DNA of 64,000 nt from Ruegeria sp. YS9 (GCF_024628725.1 NZ_CP102409.1:467001-531000); one strand, 5' to 3'. Shown: positions 28,845 through 37,275, counted from the stretch's first letter. Made by a program: numbers and translations. The notes: generated by a model from the letters alone, not told the origin.

Positions 28845-29234
28845 TCAACCTGCGTCGCCAAAATAGACAAAGCTCATCTTGTTCCCATCCGGGTCGCGTG
28901 CGTAGGCACCAAAAAAGCTTGGGCCATATTGGGGCCGGTCGCCCGGATCACCTTCGTTTGTTCCACCATTTGCAAGCGCGGTTGCATGCGCATCGCGAAC
29001 TTCCGCTTCGCTTTGGCACAGCAGGCCAACCATGTTCCCGTTTCCGATCGTCGCGACTTTTTTGTCGAACGGTGTCGCGACCCATATGCATCCGCCGCCA
29101 CGCAGCTCATAGCAGACAGCATGCGGCATATACTCGGCGATGACCTTTCCGCCGATCCGGGGCACAACCGCGTCATAATAGCCGCGTGCCTTGGCAACGT
29201 CGTTGGAACCGATCATGACATAATTAAGAGACAT
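28845..29234 (-). CDS. VOC-family (glyoxalase/bleomycin-resistance-like) protein
   Basis: The 129 residues form one VOC module of paired beta-alpha-beta-beta-beta units. The start MSLNYVMIGSNDVAKARGYYDAV is typical, and the end has the metal/substrate strand FFGAYARDPDGNKMSFVYF. The reaction is not predictable. It lies alone on the minus strand between the SemiSWEET-like gene and an 83-residue hypothetical gene. Confidence 0.85.
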   Translation of the reverse strand: MSLNYVMIGSNDVAKARGYYDAVVPRIGGKVIAEYMPHAVCYELRGGGCIWVATPFDKKVATIGNGNMVGLLCQSEAEVRDAHATALANGGTNEGDPGDRPQYGPSFFGAYARDPDGNKMSFVYFGDAG

Positions 29235-29448
29235 TTTTGGAATCCCACTTTAAGAACATAAGCAGAACATTAATACCTGAACTGGTTTCAAGCAATGCGT
29301 TTTTCGGAATGGTTTTGGCGACCCCCGACCTACCCGAACAGGGCAACTGACGGGGTTTCCATCGGTCTGTGGGTCAGCTGACGCGTTCTACCGGGCCTTT
29401 GGAATGAAAGGCTGATAGTCTTCCCCACGGTCTTCGCACGCCTTTGAA

Positions 29449-29700
29449 TCACGCGCCACGTCCGCCGTTCCATCCGTCTTCGTACTCGCCCAACACCCTG
29501 GACAGGTGCAGCAGAGACGCAAAAAAGCGGGCGTAGACATCCCGCGACAACATCGGCTTGTTGTCATCCAGCACCTGCACAAGTTCAACGACGGCCGAAG
29601 CGAACGTCTCATAGACCTGCATGTCCGCGGCTGTCGGATCCGGCGTCCAGATTTCGTGTTCGTCGTAATACGCGGCAGGTTGCGGTTCGTCATCGATCAT
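29449..29700 (-). CDS. Small acidic hypothetical protein
   Basis: The gene encodes 83 residues of unknown function. They are acidic, with a helical middle (AADMQVYETFASAVVELVQVLDD) and a Trp/Gly-rich end. ATG 29700 has AAGGGGCC upstream. A different reading frame on the same strand stays open past the stop (29388-29459) and would encode a protein-like tail (ACEDRGEDYQPFIPKAR), so the 3' end may once have been longer or a tiny second gene may follow. Confidence 0.65.
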   Translation of the reverse strand: MIDDEPQPAAYYDEHEIWTPDPTAADMQVYETFASAVVELVQVLDDNKPMLSRDVYARFFASLLHLSRVLGEYEDGWNGGRGA

Positions 29701-29895
29701 GGTGCGGCCCCTTCTGTTTGAAGCGCAGGTGGGGGTTGCGAGAACGCGCACAAGACGGGTGGCACGAAGTCACAAAACTATGGCGCCTTCGGAAAAAGAA
29801 CTCTCGTCGAAAGGGGGAAAAGAAGTTCCGCTCTTGCGCGCCGACGTCGCTTGGGATTTTCTGCGATCCAACCCAACCAACAGCAGGGCCGAGTT

Positions 29896-30621
29896 TTGGA
29901 CTGGCGCGATCACGGAATACTCCTGACTTTACGCCGCCATGGTGAAACAGCGGCGATCATCGAAGTCTTTACCGAAGGCCATGGGCGTCATGCCGGTGTG
30001 GTGCGCGGTGGGACCAGCCGCAAGATCGCGCCGATCCTGCAACCCGGCGCGCAACTGGACGTGCTGTGGCGCGCGCGACTGGAAGAACATATCGGAACCT
30101 TTCAGGTCGAACCCCTGCGCTCCCGCGCGGCCGCCGCGTTTTCAGGGCGGCTGGCACTGTCCGGGCTGAACGCTGTCGTATCTCTGCTGTCCTTCTGCCT
30201 GCCCGAACGGGAACCACACGCCTCGCTCTATACGCGGACGGAGCAGTTGATGGACCTGCTGGGGCAGGACGAGGTCTGGCCTCTGGCTTATCTGCGATGG
30301 GAACTCGCGCTGCTTGACGAGCTTGGCTTTGGCCTTGATCTGACAGCCTGCGCCGTGACCGGTGTGACCGAAGGATTGATCTATGTATCGCCCAAAACAG
30401 GCCGTTCCGTCAGTGCGAAGGGCGCCGGGGATTGGGCGGACAAGCTGTTGCCCCTTCCGCCTTGTCTGCGCGGGGAAGGCACTGCGCCCGATGCCGAGAT
30501 CGCAGAGGCCTTGCGCACGACCGGGTATTTCCTGGAGCACCGCGTCGCGCCGTCTTTGGGGCATAATCCGCTGCCCGAAGCGCGGGCCCGGTTCGTGGAT
30601 CAGGTCACTCGGCGGCTGTGA
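29896..30621 (+). CDS. recO: DNA repair protein RecO
   Basis: RecO loads RecA on SSB-coated DNA with RecR. The product has about 241 residues. The N-terminal OB fold contains [23 protein letters not shown], then [21 protein letters not shown], and a helical C-domain follows ([18 protein letters not shown]). TTG 29896 gives the family's expected N-terminus; the frame extends upstream to an ATG at 29851, adding residues I do not consider part of RecO. Its 3' end overlaps the convergent META gene by 17 bp. Confidence 0.93.
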   Translation: MDWRDHGILLTLRRHGETAAIIEVFTEGHGRHAGVVRGGTSRKIAPILQPGAQLDVLWRARLEEHIGTFQVEPLRSRAAAAFSGRLALSGLNAVVSLLSFCLPEREPHASLYTRTEQLMDLLGQDEVWPLAYLRWELALLDELGFGLDLTACAVTGVTEGLIYVSPKTGRSVSAKGAGDWADKLLPLPPCLRGEGTAPDAEIAEALRTTGYFLEHRVAPSLGHNPLPEARARFVDQVTRRL

Positions 30622-30997
30622 ACACCATCTCGTGCCCATCCTCGCTTCGCAGGATCAGCACATTGCCTGACACTTCGGATTGGGTCATGGCCATGAGGGC
30701 GGCAAAGTAGACCCCTTCCGCTTCGAGCCCCGCGCAGGCGGCGCGCGTCGCATTGAGGTTCTGAACCTCAAACCACGGGTAGGGCGCGTTGAGTGTTCCG
30801 TCATAACTGTTGCACGGAGCGTTCCCGGCAATCCTGCCTTCTTCGCGAAACCGCAGCAGAGCGCTCGCCTCATAGGGCTGACCATCTATTTCCTGCAAAA
30901 CCCAGGTCTGGTCCGCAGCACCATAGGCGGCGACGGTTTCGTCCTTGTCGCATTGGAACAATGCCATCAAGGGCAGGGTCAGGATCAGGCGAGTCAT
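30605..30997 (-). CDS. META-domain (HslJ-like) exported protein
   Basis: The protein has 130 residues. After a hydrophobic N-terminus ([16 protein letters not shown], possibly but not canonically a lipobox) comes a META domain ([37 protein letters not shown]). The [10 protein letters not shown] segment is the family hallmark, also seen in HslJ-type proteins. It is likely exported; the function is not known. Confidence 0.82.
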   Translation of the reverse strand: MTRLILTLPLMALFQCDKDETVAAYGAADQTWVLQEIDGQPYEASALLRFREEGRIAGNAPCNSYDGTLNAPYPWFEVQNLNATRAACAGLEAEGVYFAALMAMTQSEVSGNVLILRSEDGHEMVFTAAE

Positions 30998-31037
30998 GGC
31001 TGGGTCTTAGCGCATAGGGGATGTCGTTGGAACCGGA

Positions 31038-31592
31038 TCAGTAGGGAAGAGACCCGTTCAGCAGTTGCGCACGCACTTCCTGCCGGGGTTTCCAGTTGTA
31101 GCGCGTATCTTCACGCACCGGCGCCCAGAACAACGCGCCACTGTTGCGCCAGGGATCAAGGATGATGCCGTCATACATCGAATCCCCCTTGGCGCTGATC
31201 GACGCCGAATGGTGGATGATGCGAAAAGAAGTCGGCGGCGACGTGGCCCAGTGCAGATCCAGTGTTCGGAAGTTCTCCTGCCGCAGCCGCTTGGTCATGG
31301 CTTCGGCCCAGTCATTGCACAACCCCTTTTCGCGGAACCCGTTGATGACCTTGGCGTTGTGGATGATGGCCGGGTCGGTGACGTTCCAATCCCGCGCCAA
31401 TTGCTGCGAATAGGAATAGGCGATTGTGGCCGCCCTCTGTGCCTCGGCCGGATCGACTTCCGGCCCGAGCATTCGGATCGACTGCGCAAGCGCTTCGACA
31501 TCGCTCTGATCGGCCGTTGGCGTAGGGGTGGTGCAGCCCGCAAGAACGAGCACCGCCAGAGTGGCGCAAAGTGCAAAGATGGATCGGGTCAT
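31038..31592 (-). CDS. Lipoprotein with transglutaminase-like (papain-type) fold
   Basis: The protein has 184 residues. The lipobox is VLAGC, with the acylated Cys at about residue 20. A plausible Cys-His-Asp triad follows in the usual order: Cys in KGLCNDWAEAM, His in FRIIHHSAS and Asp in GIILDPWRNSG. This fits a transglutaminase-like cysteine hydrolase fold, but family assignment is inference. ATG 31592 fits the lipoprotein signal; the frame extends to 31631. It should sit in the periplasm, anchored to a membrane. Confidence 0.7.
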   Translation of the reverse strand: MTRSIFALCATLAVLVLAGCTTPTPTADQSDVEALAQSIRMLGPEVDPAEAQRAATIAYSYSQQLARDWNVTDPAIIHNAKVINGFREKGLCNDWAEAMTKRLRQENFRTLDLHWATSPPTSFRIIHHSASISAKGDSMYDGIILDPWRNSGALFWAPVREDTRYNWKPRQEVRAQLLNGSLPY

Positions 31593-31779
31593 GCGGTGTA
31601 CCAGGTGCTGATCGGGTTTGGGTCGGGTCAAACTGATGCTCTAACGGCGAATGGGTCGGGATCAAAGGGGGAAGTTTGGATTGGTGCGGACACAGCTAGT
31701 CGTTGTTCAGCCGGTCAGAGATGCGGAAATTGTCCGTACAAAACGGAAGGTCCGCAGGTAGGCGGTGTACAAAACCTCA

Positions 31780-31815
31780 AAAATCAAGAAAAAGACCCGG
31801 CGCAATGGCCGGGTC
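31780..31815 (-). terminator. Intrinsic terminator of the acyl-CoA dehydrogenase gene
   Basis: A perfect 8-bp stem (GACCCGGC against GCCGGGTC) with a 6-base loop lies 29 bp past the stop at 31844. Read on the minus strand it is followed by TTTTTCTTGATTT. This is a standard Rho-independent signal. Confidence 0.85.
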
Positions 31816-31843
31816 AGTTGGGGAAACGGGGCGCCGGTTCCGG

Positions 31844-33535
31844 TCACCCGAGCAGACGTCGTGCGATGACCTGTGCCTGAATCTCGGCCGCCCCTTCGAA
31901 AATGTTGAGAATGCGCGCGTCACACAGAACGCGGCTGATCTTGTATTCCAGCGCAAAACCGTTTCCGCCGTGGATTTGCAGCCCGTTATCGGCGGCTGCC
32001 CAGGCCACACGGGCGCCCAGCAGCTTGGCCATGCCTGCCTCAAGATCACAGCGCTGGCCGTGGTCTTTCTCCCACGCGCTGAAATAGGTCAGCTGGCGTG
32101 CGATCATGATCTCGACCGCCATCATTGCCAGTTTGCCGGACACACGCGGGAAGTTGATCAGAGATTTGCCGAATTGCTTGCGGTCGATGGCATATTGCGT
32201 GGCGATATCCAGCGCGCTTTGCGCCACGCCGATGGCGCGCGCAGCAGTCTGGATGCGGGCGCTTTCAAAGGTTTCCATCAGCTGTTTGAAGCCCTTGCCT
32301 TCTTCACCCCCCAGCAGGTTTTCACCCTTGACGTGGAAGCCGTCAAAGCCCAGCTCGTATTCCTTCATGCCGCGGTATCCCAGAACCTCGATCTCACCAC
32401 CGGTCATGCCGGATGTGGGGAAGGGGTTCTCGTCCGTGCCCGGTGTCTTTTCGGCCAGGAACATGGACAGGCCGCGGTGATCGGTGCTGTCGGGATCGGT
32501 CCGCGCCAGCAAAGTCATGACATGGGTGCGCGCGGCGTGGGTGATCCAGGTCTTGTTGCCGGTGATCCGGTAATCACCGTTCTCGTCCTTCACGGCACGG
32601 GTGCGCAGGCTGCCAAGATCCGAGCCGGTATTGGGTTCAGTAAAGACAGCGGTCGGCAGGATTTCGGCGCTGGCCAGTTTCGGCAGCCAGTTGGCCTTTT
32701 GCTCTTCCGTGCCGCCGGCGATGATCAATTCGGCTGCGATTTCCGAACGGGTGCCCAGCGAGCCGACGCCGATATAGCCACGAGACAGTTCTTCGGACAC
32801 AACGCACATCGAGGCTTTGGACAGGCCGAAACCGCCAAACTCCTCCGGGATGGTCAGCCCGAAAACGCCCATTTCCGCCAGCTCTTCGATGATTTCCAGC
32901 GGGATCAGCTCATCCTTGAGGTGCCATTCATGGGCATACGGTTCGACCTTTTCCTGCGCATAGCGGCGGAACTGGTCGCGGATCATCTCAAGTTCTTCGT
33001 CCAGGCCCGACGCGCCGAACATGGTGGCGCCGGCCTGATCCTGCATCAGCTCGACCAAACGGCTGCGTGCGGCTTGTGAATTTGCCTGCGCCATCAAGGT
33101 CTGTACTTCGGTCGACTGAAAGCCCGACAGCGCATCCCAGCCGAGGCCCATATCCTGAAGGCGCACGACCTCGCCCTGATTCATCGGGATGCCACCTGCG
33201 ACCTGATGCAGGTACTCACCAAAGGCTATCTGGTGAAGCAACTGCTCGACTTCGCCGAATTTGCCTTCGGCCTGAAGTGTTTCGGCCCAGCGCTGCATCT
33301 GTTGCAGCGACTGATTATATGTGGCCAGCCATGCCAGACCATGTGCGGCGGTCTGGTTGGCCTCGATCAGAGCGCCAGAGATACGGCCATCCGCCGAGAC
33401 CATGCCGCGCACGGATTCACGGGCTTTTTCAAAAACGGCTTCTACCGCGGGTAGGGCAGCCCGGGTCATATTCAGAAGATCGGGCAAAACTGAAGCAGTT
33501 GTCATCTCGGTCATATCCTGTCCGTCGTGGGCCAT
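31844..33535 (-). CDS. mcd: Acyl-CoA dehydrogenase with N-terminal extension (methylsuccinyl-CoA dehydrogenase-like)
   Basis: The 563 residues contain an acyl-CoA dehydrogenase module from about residue 180. FAD and substrate motifs are VFTEPNTGSDLGSLRTRA, GNKTWITHAAR, GYRGMKEYELGFDGFHV and the C-terminal QIHGGNGFALEYKISR. An additional ~150-residue helical N-terminal region precedes it. Length and extension match (2S)-methylsuccinyl-CoA dehydrogenase of the ethylmalonyl-CoA pathway; the specific substrate is inference. ATG 33535 has AGGAAAGG upstream. Electrons would pass to EtfAB (45009-46696). The gene ends at a clear terminator. Confidence 0.75.
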   Translation of the reverse strand: MAHDGQDMTEMTTASVLPDLLNMTRAALPAVEAVFEKARESVRGMVSADGRISGALIEANQTAAHGLAWLATYNQSLQQMQRWAETLQAEGKFGEVEQLLHQIAFGEYLHQVAGGIPMNQGEVVRLQDMGLGWDALSGFQSTEVQTLMAQANSQAARSRLVELMQDQAGATMFGASGLDEELEMIRDQFRRYAQEKVEPYAHEWHLKDELIPLEIIEELAEMGVFGLTIPEEFGGFGLSKASMCVVSEELSRGYIGVGSLGTRSEIAAELIIAGGTEEQKANWLPKLASAEILPTAVFTEPNTGSDLGSLRTRAVKDENGDYRITGNKTWITHAARTHVMTLLARTDPDSTDHRGLSMFLAEKTPGTDENPFPTSGMTGGEIEVLGYRGMKEYELGFDGFHVKGENLLGGEEGKGFKQLMETFESARIQTAARAIGVAQSALDIATQYAIDRKQFGKSLINFPRVSGKLAMMAVEIMIARQLTYFSAWEKDHGQRCDLEAGMAKLLGARVAWAAADNGLQIHGGNGFALEYKISRVLCDARILNIFEGAAEIQAQVIARRLLG

Positions 33536-33679
33536 GAATCGCGTCCTTTCCTCGGTCGTCTGGTCATATCATGCTGCACGTGCAGCGCAACAAAAATACC
33601 TATTACGCTGCGAAAAAGTTCAAATATTACCCCATCATTTTTGCAATGCAGAAGAAAATCCAGATGTTATCTAGGGGAC

Positions 33680-34444
33680 ATGACCCTGTTTTCCATTCTT
33701 TCCCCGCAGGAACTGCTGTTGGCCATGGCAATCGCTTTTGCCTCAGGATGGGTCAAGGGGATGGTTGGTTTCGCGATGCCCATGATTTTGGTATCGGGGT
33801 TGAATTCATTTCTGCCGCCGGAACTGGCCTTGGCGGGACTTATCCTGCCGACGCTGGTGGCCAATGGGCAGCAAGCCCTTCGCGGCGGTCGCGCTGCGGC
33901 GGTTGCCTCGGTTCGGCGGTTTCGGGTTTTTCTTGTTGTCGGCGGTCTCTTTCTGCTGCTGAGCGCACAGTTGGTCGCTTTGATCCCGGGGTCTGTCTTT
34001 CTGGTTCTGATGGGCGGTTTCGTGTCGGTCTTCGCGCTGTTGCAGGTTCTTGGGTTCAGAATGGCGCTGAGCCAACCGTCGACCGCAGTCGAGGCCGTTG
34101 TAGGTGGCCTGGCGGGGTTTGTCGGCGGCATGTCAGGAGTTTGGGGGCCTCCGACAGTTGCCTATCTGACGGCGCTGAACACCCCCAAGACCGAACAGAT
34201 TCGAATTCAGGGCGTTATCTACGGTTTGGGAGCGGTCTTGCTGCTGGCCGCACATCTTGGCTCAGGCATCCTGCATGCAGAAACACTTCAGTTTTCCGCA
34301 GCTCTGATCGTTCCGGCCGTGGCCGGGATGTGGATCGGCATGAAATTGCAGGACCGTATCGATCAGGCAAGTTTTCGCAAGGCGACCTTGTTGGTATTGC
34401 TGATCGCCGGCCTGAACCTGCTGCGACGTGGTTTGGTGGGGTGA
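33680..34444 (+). CDS. TauE/SafE-family sulfite/sulfonate exporter-like membrane protein
   Basis: The protein has 254 residues with about eight membrane helices. The two repeated family motifs are GWVKGMVGFAMPMILVSGL near 20 and GLAGFVGGMSGVWGPPTVAYL near 145. The substrate is unknown; the family moves sulfite, sulfoacetate or other small anions. ATG 33680 has AGGGG just upstream. It diverges from the acyl-CoA dehydrogenase across an AT-rich 144-bp promoter gap. Confidence 0.88.
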   Translation: MTLFSILSPQELLLAMAIAFASGWVKGMVGFAMPMILVSGLNSFLPPELALAGLILPTLVANGQQALRGGRAAAVASVRRFRVFLVVGGLFLLLSAQLVALIPGSVFLVLMGGFVSVFALLQVLGFRMALSQPSTAVEAVVGGLAGFVGGMSGVWGPPTVAYLTALNTPKTEQIRIQGVIYGLGAVLLLAAHLGSGILHAETLQFSAALIVPAVAGMWIGMKLQDRIDQASFRKATLLVLLIAGLNLLRRGLVG

Positions 34445-34448
34445 CAGG

Positions 34449-35003
34449 TCAGCCCGTGCGCTTGTCGGCAAACCGGAAAGCAAAGTACAGACCCAGCATC
34501 AGGAAGAATAAACCCGAGATATCGCCGATCAGGAACGCGATGTATTCGACCGTCGCACTGCCAAAAGCCAGGTTGGTCAACCCGGAGACAAGGATGGACG
34601 TTACGAAACCGACGCCCATCACACATATCCAACAGGGTTTGCGTTCCGGACGGGGAAACAGATCCCACCCGATTGCTTTGAGAAGATAGAAAACGGCCGG
34701 GACAGTCAGAACTGCAATCGCCATGGCCATCAGGCGGCTGGGCAGGAACACGTCCGTTCCACCCAAATAGGCGAAAACGATGAACACGCCAGGCAACAAT
34801 GCGAAAATGGCGCGCCACCCCAACAGCCACGCCGACAGAACCCGTACGCCATGCGGCAGAAACAACAGGCTCGCCCTGCTTGGGTATTCCGGGAAAAACA
34901 CGTTCTGCAATGGCATGAGGACGGCGAATGTAAGGAACGACGCCAGCACATAGGCCAGAGAGGCCAGAAGTGTTTCAGTAGCCCACCCGCGCAACGTAGT
35001 CAC
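34449..35003 (-). CDS. Orphan integral membrane protein (MASE1-like sensor segment)
   Basis: The protein has 184 residues and five to six membrane helices. The segment FLPHGVRVLSAWLLGWRAIFALLPG resembles the first conserved part of MASE1 sensory membrane domains, but no cytosolic output domain follows. Its gene stands between a transporter and a small winged-helix regulator (24 bp downstream of that gene). A sensor or anchor role is speculation. Confidence 0.6.
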   Translation of the reverse strand: MTTLRGWATETLLASLAYVLASFLTFAVLMPLQNVFFPEYPSRASLLFLPHGVRVLSAWLLGWRAIFALLPGVFIVFAYLGGTDVFLPSRLMAMAIAVLTVPAVFYLLKAIGWDLFPRPERKPCWICVMGVGFVTSILVSGLTNLAFGSATVEYIAFLIGDISGLFFLMLGLYFAFRFADKRTG

Positions 35004-35027
35004 GGCCTCTTGCGCGTGTGGATCGCG

Positions 35028-35330
35028 TCATTTGGGTGCATGAACGATGTACCGTCCCCGGTTGGCGCTGCCGCTTTGAGAAAGATAGCCTTTTTCGACC
35101 AGCGATTTCAGCGCGCGAAAGAATGTTGGGCGCGAAACACTTTGAACCAACGTGTGCTCGATCAAGCCGAATGTGCGAACTTCCTGATCGGACTTTGAAA
35201 GCTCTTCGGCGGCATAGTAGATGTCGCGTTCAACCGGAGATAGTTTTTCCAGGCCTAAAGTACGCTCCATGCTTTGCATCAATTTGCGCAGTTCGGCGAG
35301 TTTCGAGATCTCAGTCATAGATTTACCCAT
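35028..35330 (-). CDS. Small winged-helix (MarR-like) transcriptional regulator
   Basis: The 100 residues are a helix-rich N-terminus (residues 5-35) then a winged-helix domain. Helices 2-3 are HTLVQSVSRPTFFRALKSLVEKGYL and the wing is SGSANRGRYIVH. No effector domain is present. The start may be ATG 35330 or ATG 35318. Near-perfect palindromes lie directly in front (35341-35361 and 35373-35400), as expected for autoregulation. It may co-transcribe with the membrane gene at 34449. Confidence 0.75.
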   Translation of the reverse strand: MGKSMTEISKLAELRKLMQSMERTLGLEKLSPVERDIYYAAEELSKSDQEVRTFGLIEHTLVQSVSRPTFFRALKSLVEKGYLSQSGSANRGRYIVHAPK

Positions 35331-35340
35331 CTTTTACTGT

Positions 35341-35361
35341 GCCAATTGGCGCGCAATTGCG
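35341..35361. promoter_or_regulatory. Two adjacent 10-bp palindromes containing CAATTG
   Basis: GCCAATTGGC (35341-35350) and CGCAATTGCG (35352-35361) are each perfectly self-complementary. They lie 11-31 bp upstream of the regulator ATG at 35330, a position suited to repression of its own gene. Whether the regulator binds them is not shown. Confidence 0.55.
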
Positions 35362-35372
35362 ACCAGTTGAGC

Positions 35373-35400
35373 CATGCTGAATGATGCGTTATTCAGCATG
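35373..35400. promoter_or_regulatory. 10-bp inverted repeat, candidate operator
   Basis: CATGCTGAAT and ATTCAGCATG are perfect inverted copies with an 8-bp spacer. The repeat ends 8 bp before the -35 hexamer of the plus-strand promoter and 43 bp before the regulator start, so it could serve both divergent units. Confidence 0.65.
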
Positions 35401-35407
35401 TATCGTA

Positions 35408-35435
35408 TTGACACTCATCCCCTTTCACTTAGACT
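35408..35435 (+). promoter_or_regulatory. Sigma-70-like promoter of the candidate small RNA
   Basis: TTGACA at 35408-35413 is a perfect -35 hexamer. TAGACT at 35430-35435 is a 4-of-6 -10 hexamer at 16 bp spacing. Transcription would start near 35442. No annotated protein gene follows on this strand until chvI, more than 2 kb away. Confidence 0.65.
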
Positions 35436-35441
35436 AGGTGA

Positions 35442-35539
35442 CTGATTAGGTTGCTCAATCCTGCGTTGTGAGTGTGCGCACATGAGCGACCCCCAATCTT
35501 ATTTCAGCCAATGCCCGGCGCAAAAGTGCCGGGTTTTTT
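35442..35539 (+). ncRNA. Candidate small regulatory RNA, about 98 nt
   Basis: Defined by a promoter at its 5' end and a strong Rho-independent terminator at its 3' end, with no convincing protein gene between. The terminator stem is CCCGGCGC against GTGCCGGG with an AAAA loop and six T (35514-35539). The upstream inverted repeat suggests control by the adjacent winged-helix protein. The RNA has a palindromic TGTGCGCACA near 35473 that could form a second small hairpin. I do not recognise it as a known RNA family. Confidence 0.5.
35514..35539 (+). terminator. Intrinsic terminator of the candidate small RNA
   Basis: Eight-bp GC-rich stem (one G-U pair), AAAA tetraloop, followed by TTTTTT. It is oriented for plus-strand transcription, where no upstream gene on this strand is nearer than 34444. 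Confidence 0.8.
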
Positions 35540-35640
35540 CGTCTCAGCGGTTAACAGAGCTAGCGCAAATTGCATTTTGAAACAACGCAATTGTATGTGC
35601 TTTTAGCGGCAAACAACCATAGATAGAAATGCGGTAGGTG

Positions 35641-35669
35641 CAGTGAAAAAGGGGCGCGGTGGCCCCTTT
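35641..35669 (-). terminator. Intrinsic terminator of pckA
   Basis: AAAGGGGC and GCCCCTTT form a perfect 8-bp stem around a 6-base loop, 8 bp after the pckA stop. Read on the minus strand the stem ends in TTTTT then CACTG. Confidence 0.8.
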
Positions 35670-35676
35670 CCCCAAT

Positions 35677-37275
35677 TTACCCAATTGCGACGGCTTTGAT
35701 GTCGTCGTCGATGAAGGGCAGATACTGTTCGAAGTTCTCGGCGAACATCTGCACCAGTTTTTCGGCCTGTTTGTCGAATGCGGCCTGATCGTCCCAGGTA
35801 CGGCGCGGGTCCAGCAGAACTTCGGCAACTCCCGGCACCGAGACCGGAACGTCAAAGCCGAAATTGGCATCCTTGCGGAACTCGGCGTCGCGCAGCGAGC
35901 CGTCCAGAGCGGCGGTCAGCAAGGCGCGTGTCGCGCGGATCGGCATCCGGCTGCCCACGCCGTAGGCGCCACCGGTCCAGCCGGTGTTCACAAGCCAGCA
36001 GGTCGCGCCATGCTGAGCGATCTTGTCCCGCAACAGGTTGCCGTATTCCTCTGGGCGACGGGGCATGAACGGCGCGCCAAAGCAGGTCGAGAAAGTCGGC
36101 TGCGGCTCGGTGATGCCACGTTCGGTCCCGGCCACTTTTGACGTGAAACCCGACAGGAAGTGATACATGGCCTGTGCCGGCGTCAGCCGCGCGATCGGAG
36201 GCAGAACGCCGAAGGCATCGCAGGTCAGCATGATGATGTTCTTCGGGTGGCCACCCAGTGCGCTTTTGGATGCGTTCGAGATATACTCGAGCGGATAGGC
36301 GCAGCGCATGTTGGCGGTCAGCGAGTCGTCGTCGAAATCCAGTTCCTTGGTTTCGGGGTCGAAGACCATGTTTTCGATCACGGTACCGAATTTCGAGGTG
36401 GTCGCGTAGATTTCCGGCTCTGCCTCGGCATTCAGGTTGATGGTCTTGGCATAGCAACCGCCTTCGAAGTTGAAGGTGCCGCGATCGGACCAGCCGTGTT
36501 CGTCGTCACCGATCAGAGTGCGCGCCGGATCGGCCGACAGTGTGGTTTTGCCGGTGCCCGACAGGCCAAAGAACACGGCGGTGTCGACCGGGTTGCCAAC
36601 GGCATGGTTGGCCGAGCAGTGCATCGGCATCACGCCTTTTTCGGGCAGCATGTAGTTCAGCAGGGTGAAAACGGACTTCTTGTTTTCACCGGCATATTCG
36701 GTGCCGCCGATCAGGATCAGCTTGCGGTCGAAGTTCATTGCAATCACGGTCTCGCTGCGGCAGCCATGCTTTGCCGGGTCGGCCTGAAAGCTGGGGCAGT
36801 TGATGACGGTAAAATCGGCCGTGAACTCATCCAGATCTTCGCGGTCCGGGCGACGCAGCAGGTGGCGGATGAACAGGTTGTGCCACGCCAGTTCGGTAAC
36901 CATTCGTACATTGATTGCGTAAGCCGGGTCCGCGCCACCGACGAGGTCCTGCACGAAATAGTCACGGCCTTTCATATGGGCCAGCATATCATTGTACAGT
37001 GCGTCAAAGCCTTCGGGGCTCATTTCGGCATTGTTTTCCCACCAGATGGTGTCGGCAACGCTGTCGGTCTTGACGACGTGTTTGTCCTTGGGGGACCGGC
37101 CGGTGAACTTGCCAGTGGTAACGAGGAACGCGCCACCATTGCCAAGAGTGCCTTCGCCGCGCTTCAGCGCCTCTTCGATCAGCGCTGGTTCCATGAAGTT
37201 GTAATAGACATTGCCCAGACCCTCGATGCCCTGATCTTCGAGGCGGAATTGCGGGTTAACCCGTCCAGATGTCAT
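35677..37275 (-). CDS. pckA: Phosphoenolpyruvate carboxykinase (ATP)
   Basis: PckA converts oxaloacetate and ATP to PEP in gluconeogenesis. The 532 residues have the P-loop [11 protein letters not shown] near 240, the metal motif GDDEHGW near 260, and [10 protein letters not shown] near the N-terminus, all of the ATP-dependent class. It has its own terminator. It is divergent from chvI across 343 bp, a conserved alphaproteobacterial pairing. Confidence 0.97.
   Translation of the reverse strand: MTSGRVNPQFRLEDQGIEGLGNVYYNFMEPALIEEALKRGEGTLGNGGAFLVTTGKFTGRSPKDKHVVKTDSVADTIWWENNAEMSPEGFDALYNDMLAHMKGRDYFVQDLVGGADPAYAINVRMVTELAWHNLFIRHLLRRPDREDLDEFTADFTVINCPSFQADPAKHGCRSETVIAMNFDRKLILIGGTEYAGENKKSVFTLLNYMLPEKGVMPMHCSANHAVGNPVDTAVFFGLSGTGKTTLSADPARTLIGDDEHGWSDRGTFNFEGGCYAKTINLNAEAEPEIYATTSKFGTVIENMVFDPETKELDFDDDSLTANMRCAYPLEYISNASKSALGGHPKNIIMLTCDAFGVLPPIARLTPAQAMYHFLSGFTSKVAGTERGITEPQPTFSTCFGAPFMPRRPEEYGNLLRDKIAQHGATCWLVNTGWTGGAYGVGSRMPIRATRALLTAALDGSLRDAEFRKDANFGFDVPVSVPGVAEVLLDPRRTWDDQAAFDKQAEKLVQMFAENFEQYLPFIDDDIKAVAIG

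Larger units (their letters stand above)
35331..35676. other. Intergenic region with operators, sRNA candidate and pckA terminator
   Basis: This 346-bp gap holds palindromes, a sigma-70-like promoter with a hairpin-T-run terminator on the plus strand, and the pckA terminator on the minus strand. A 33-codon open frame starting at ATG 35482 runs through the terminator and is judged unlikely to be made as a whole. Confidence 0.7.
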
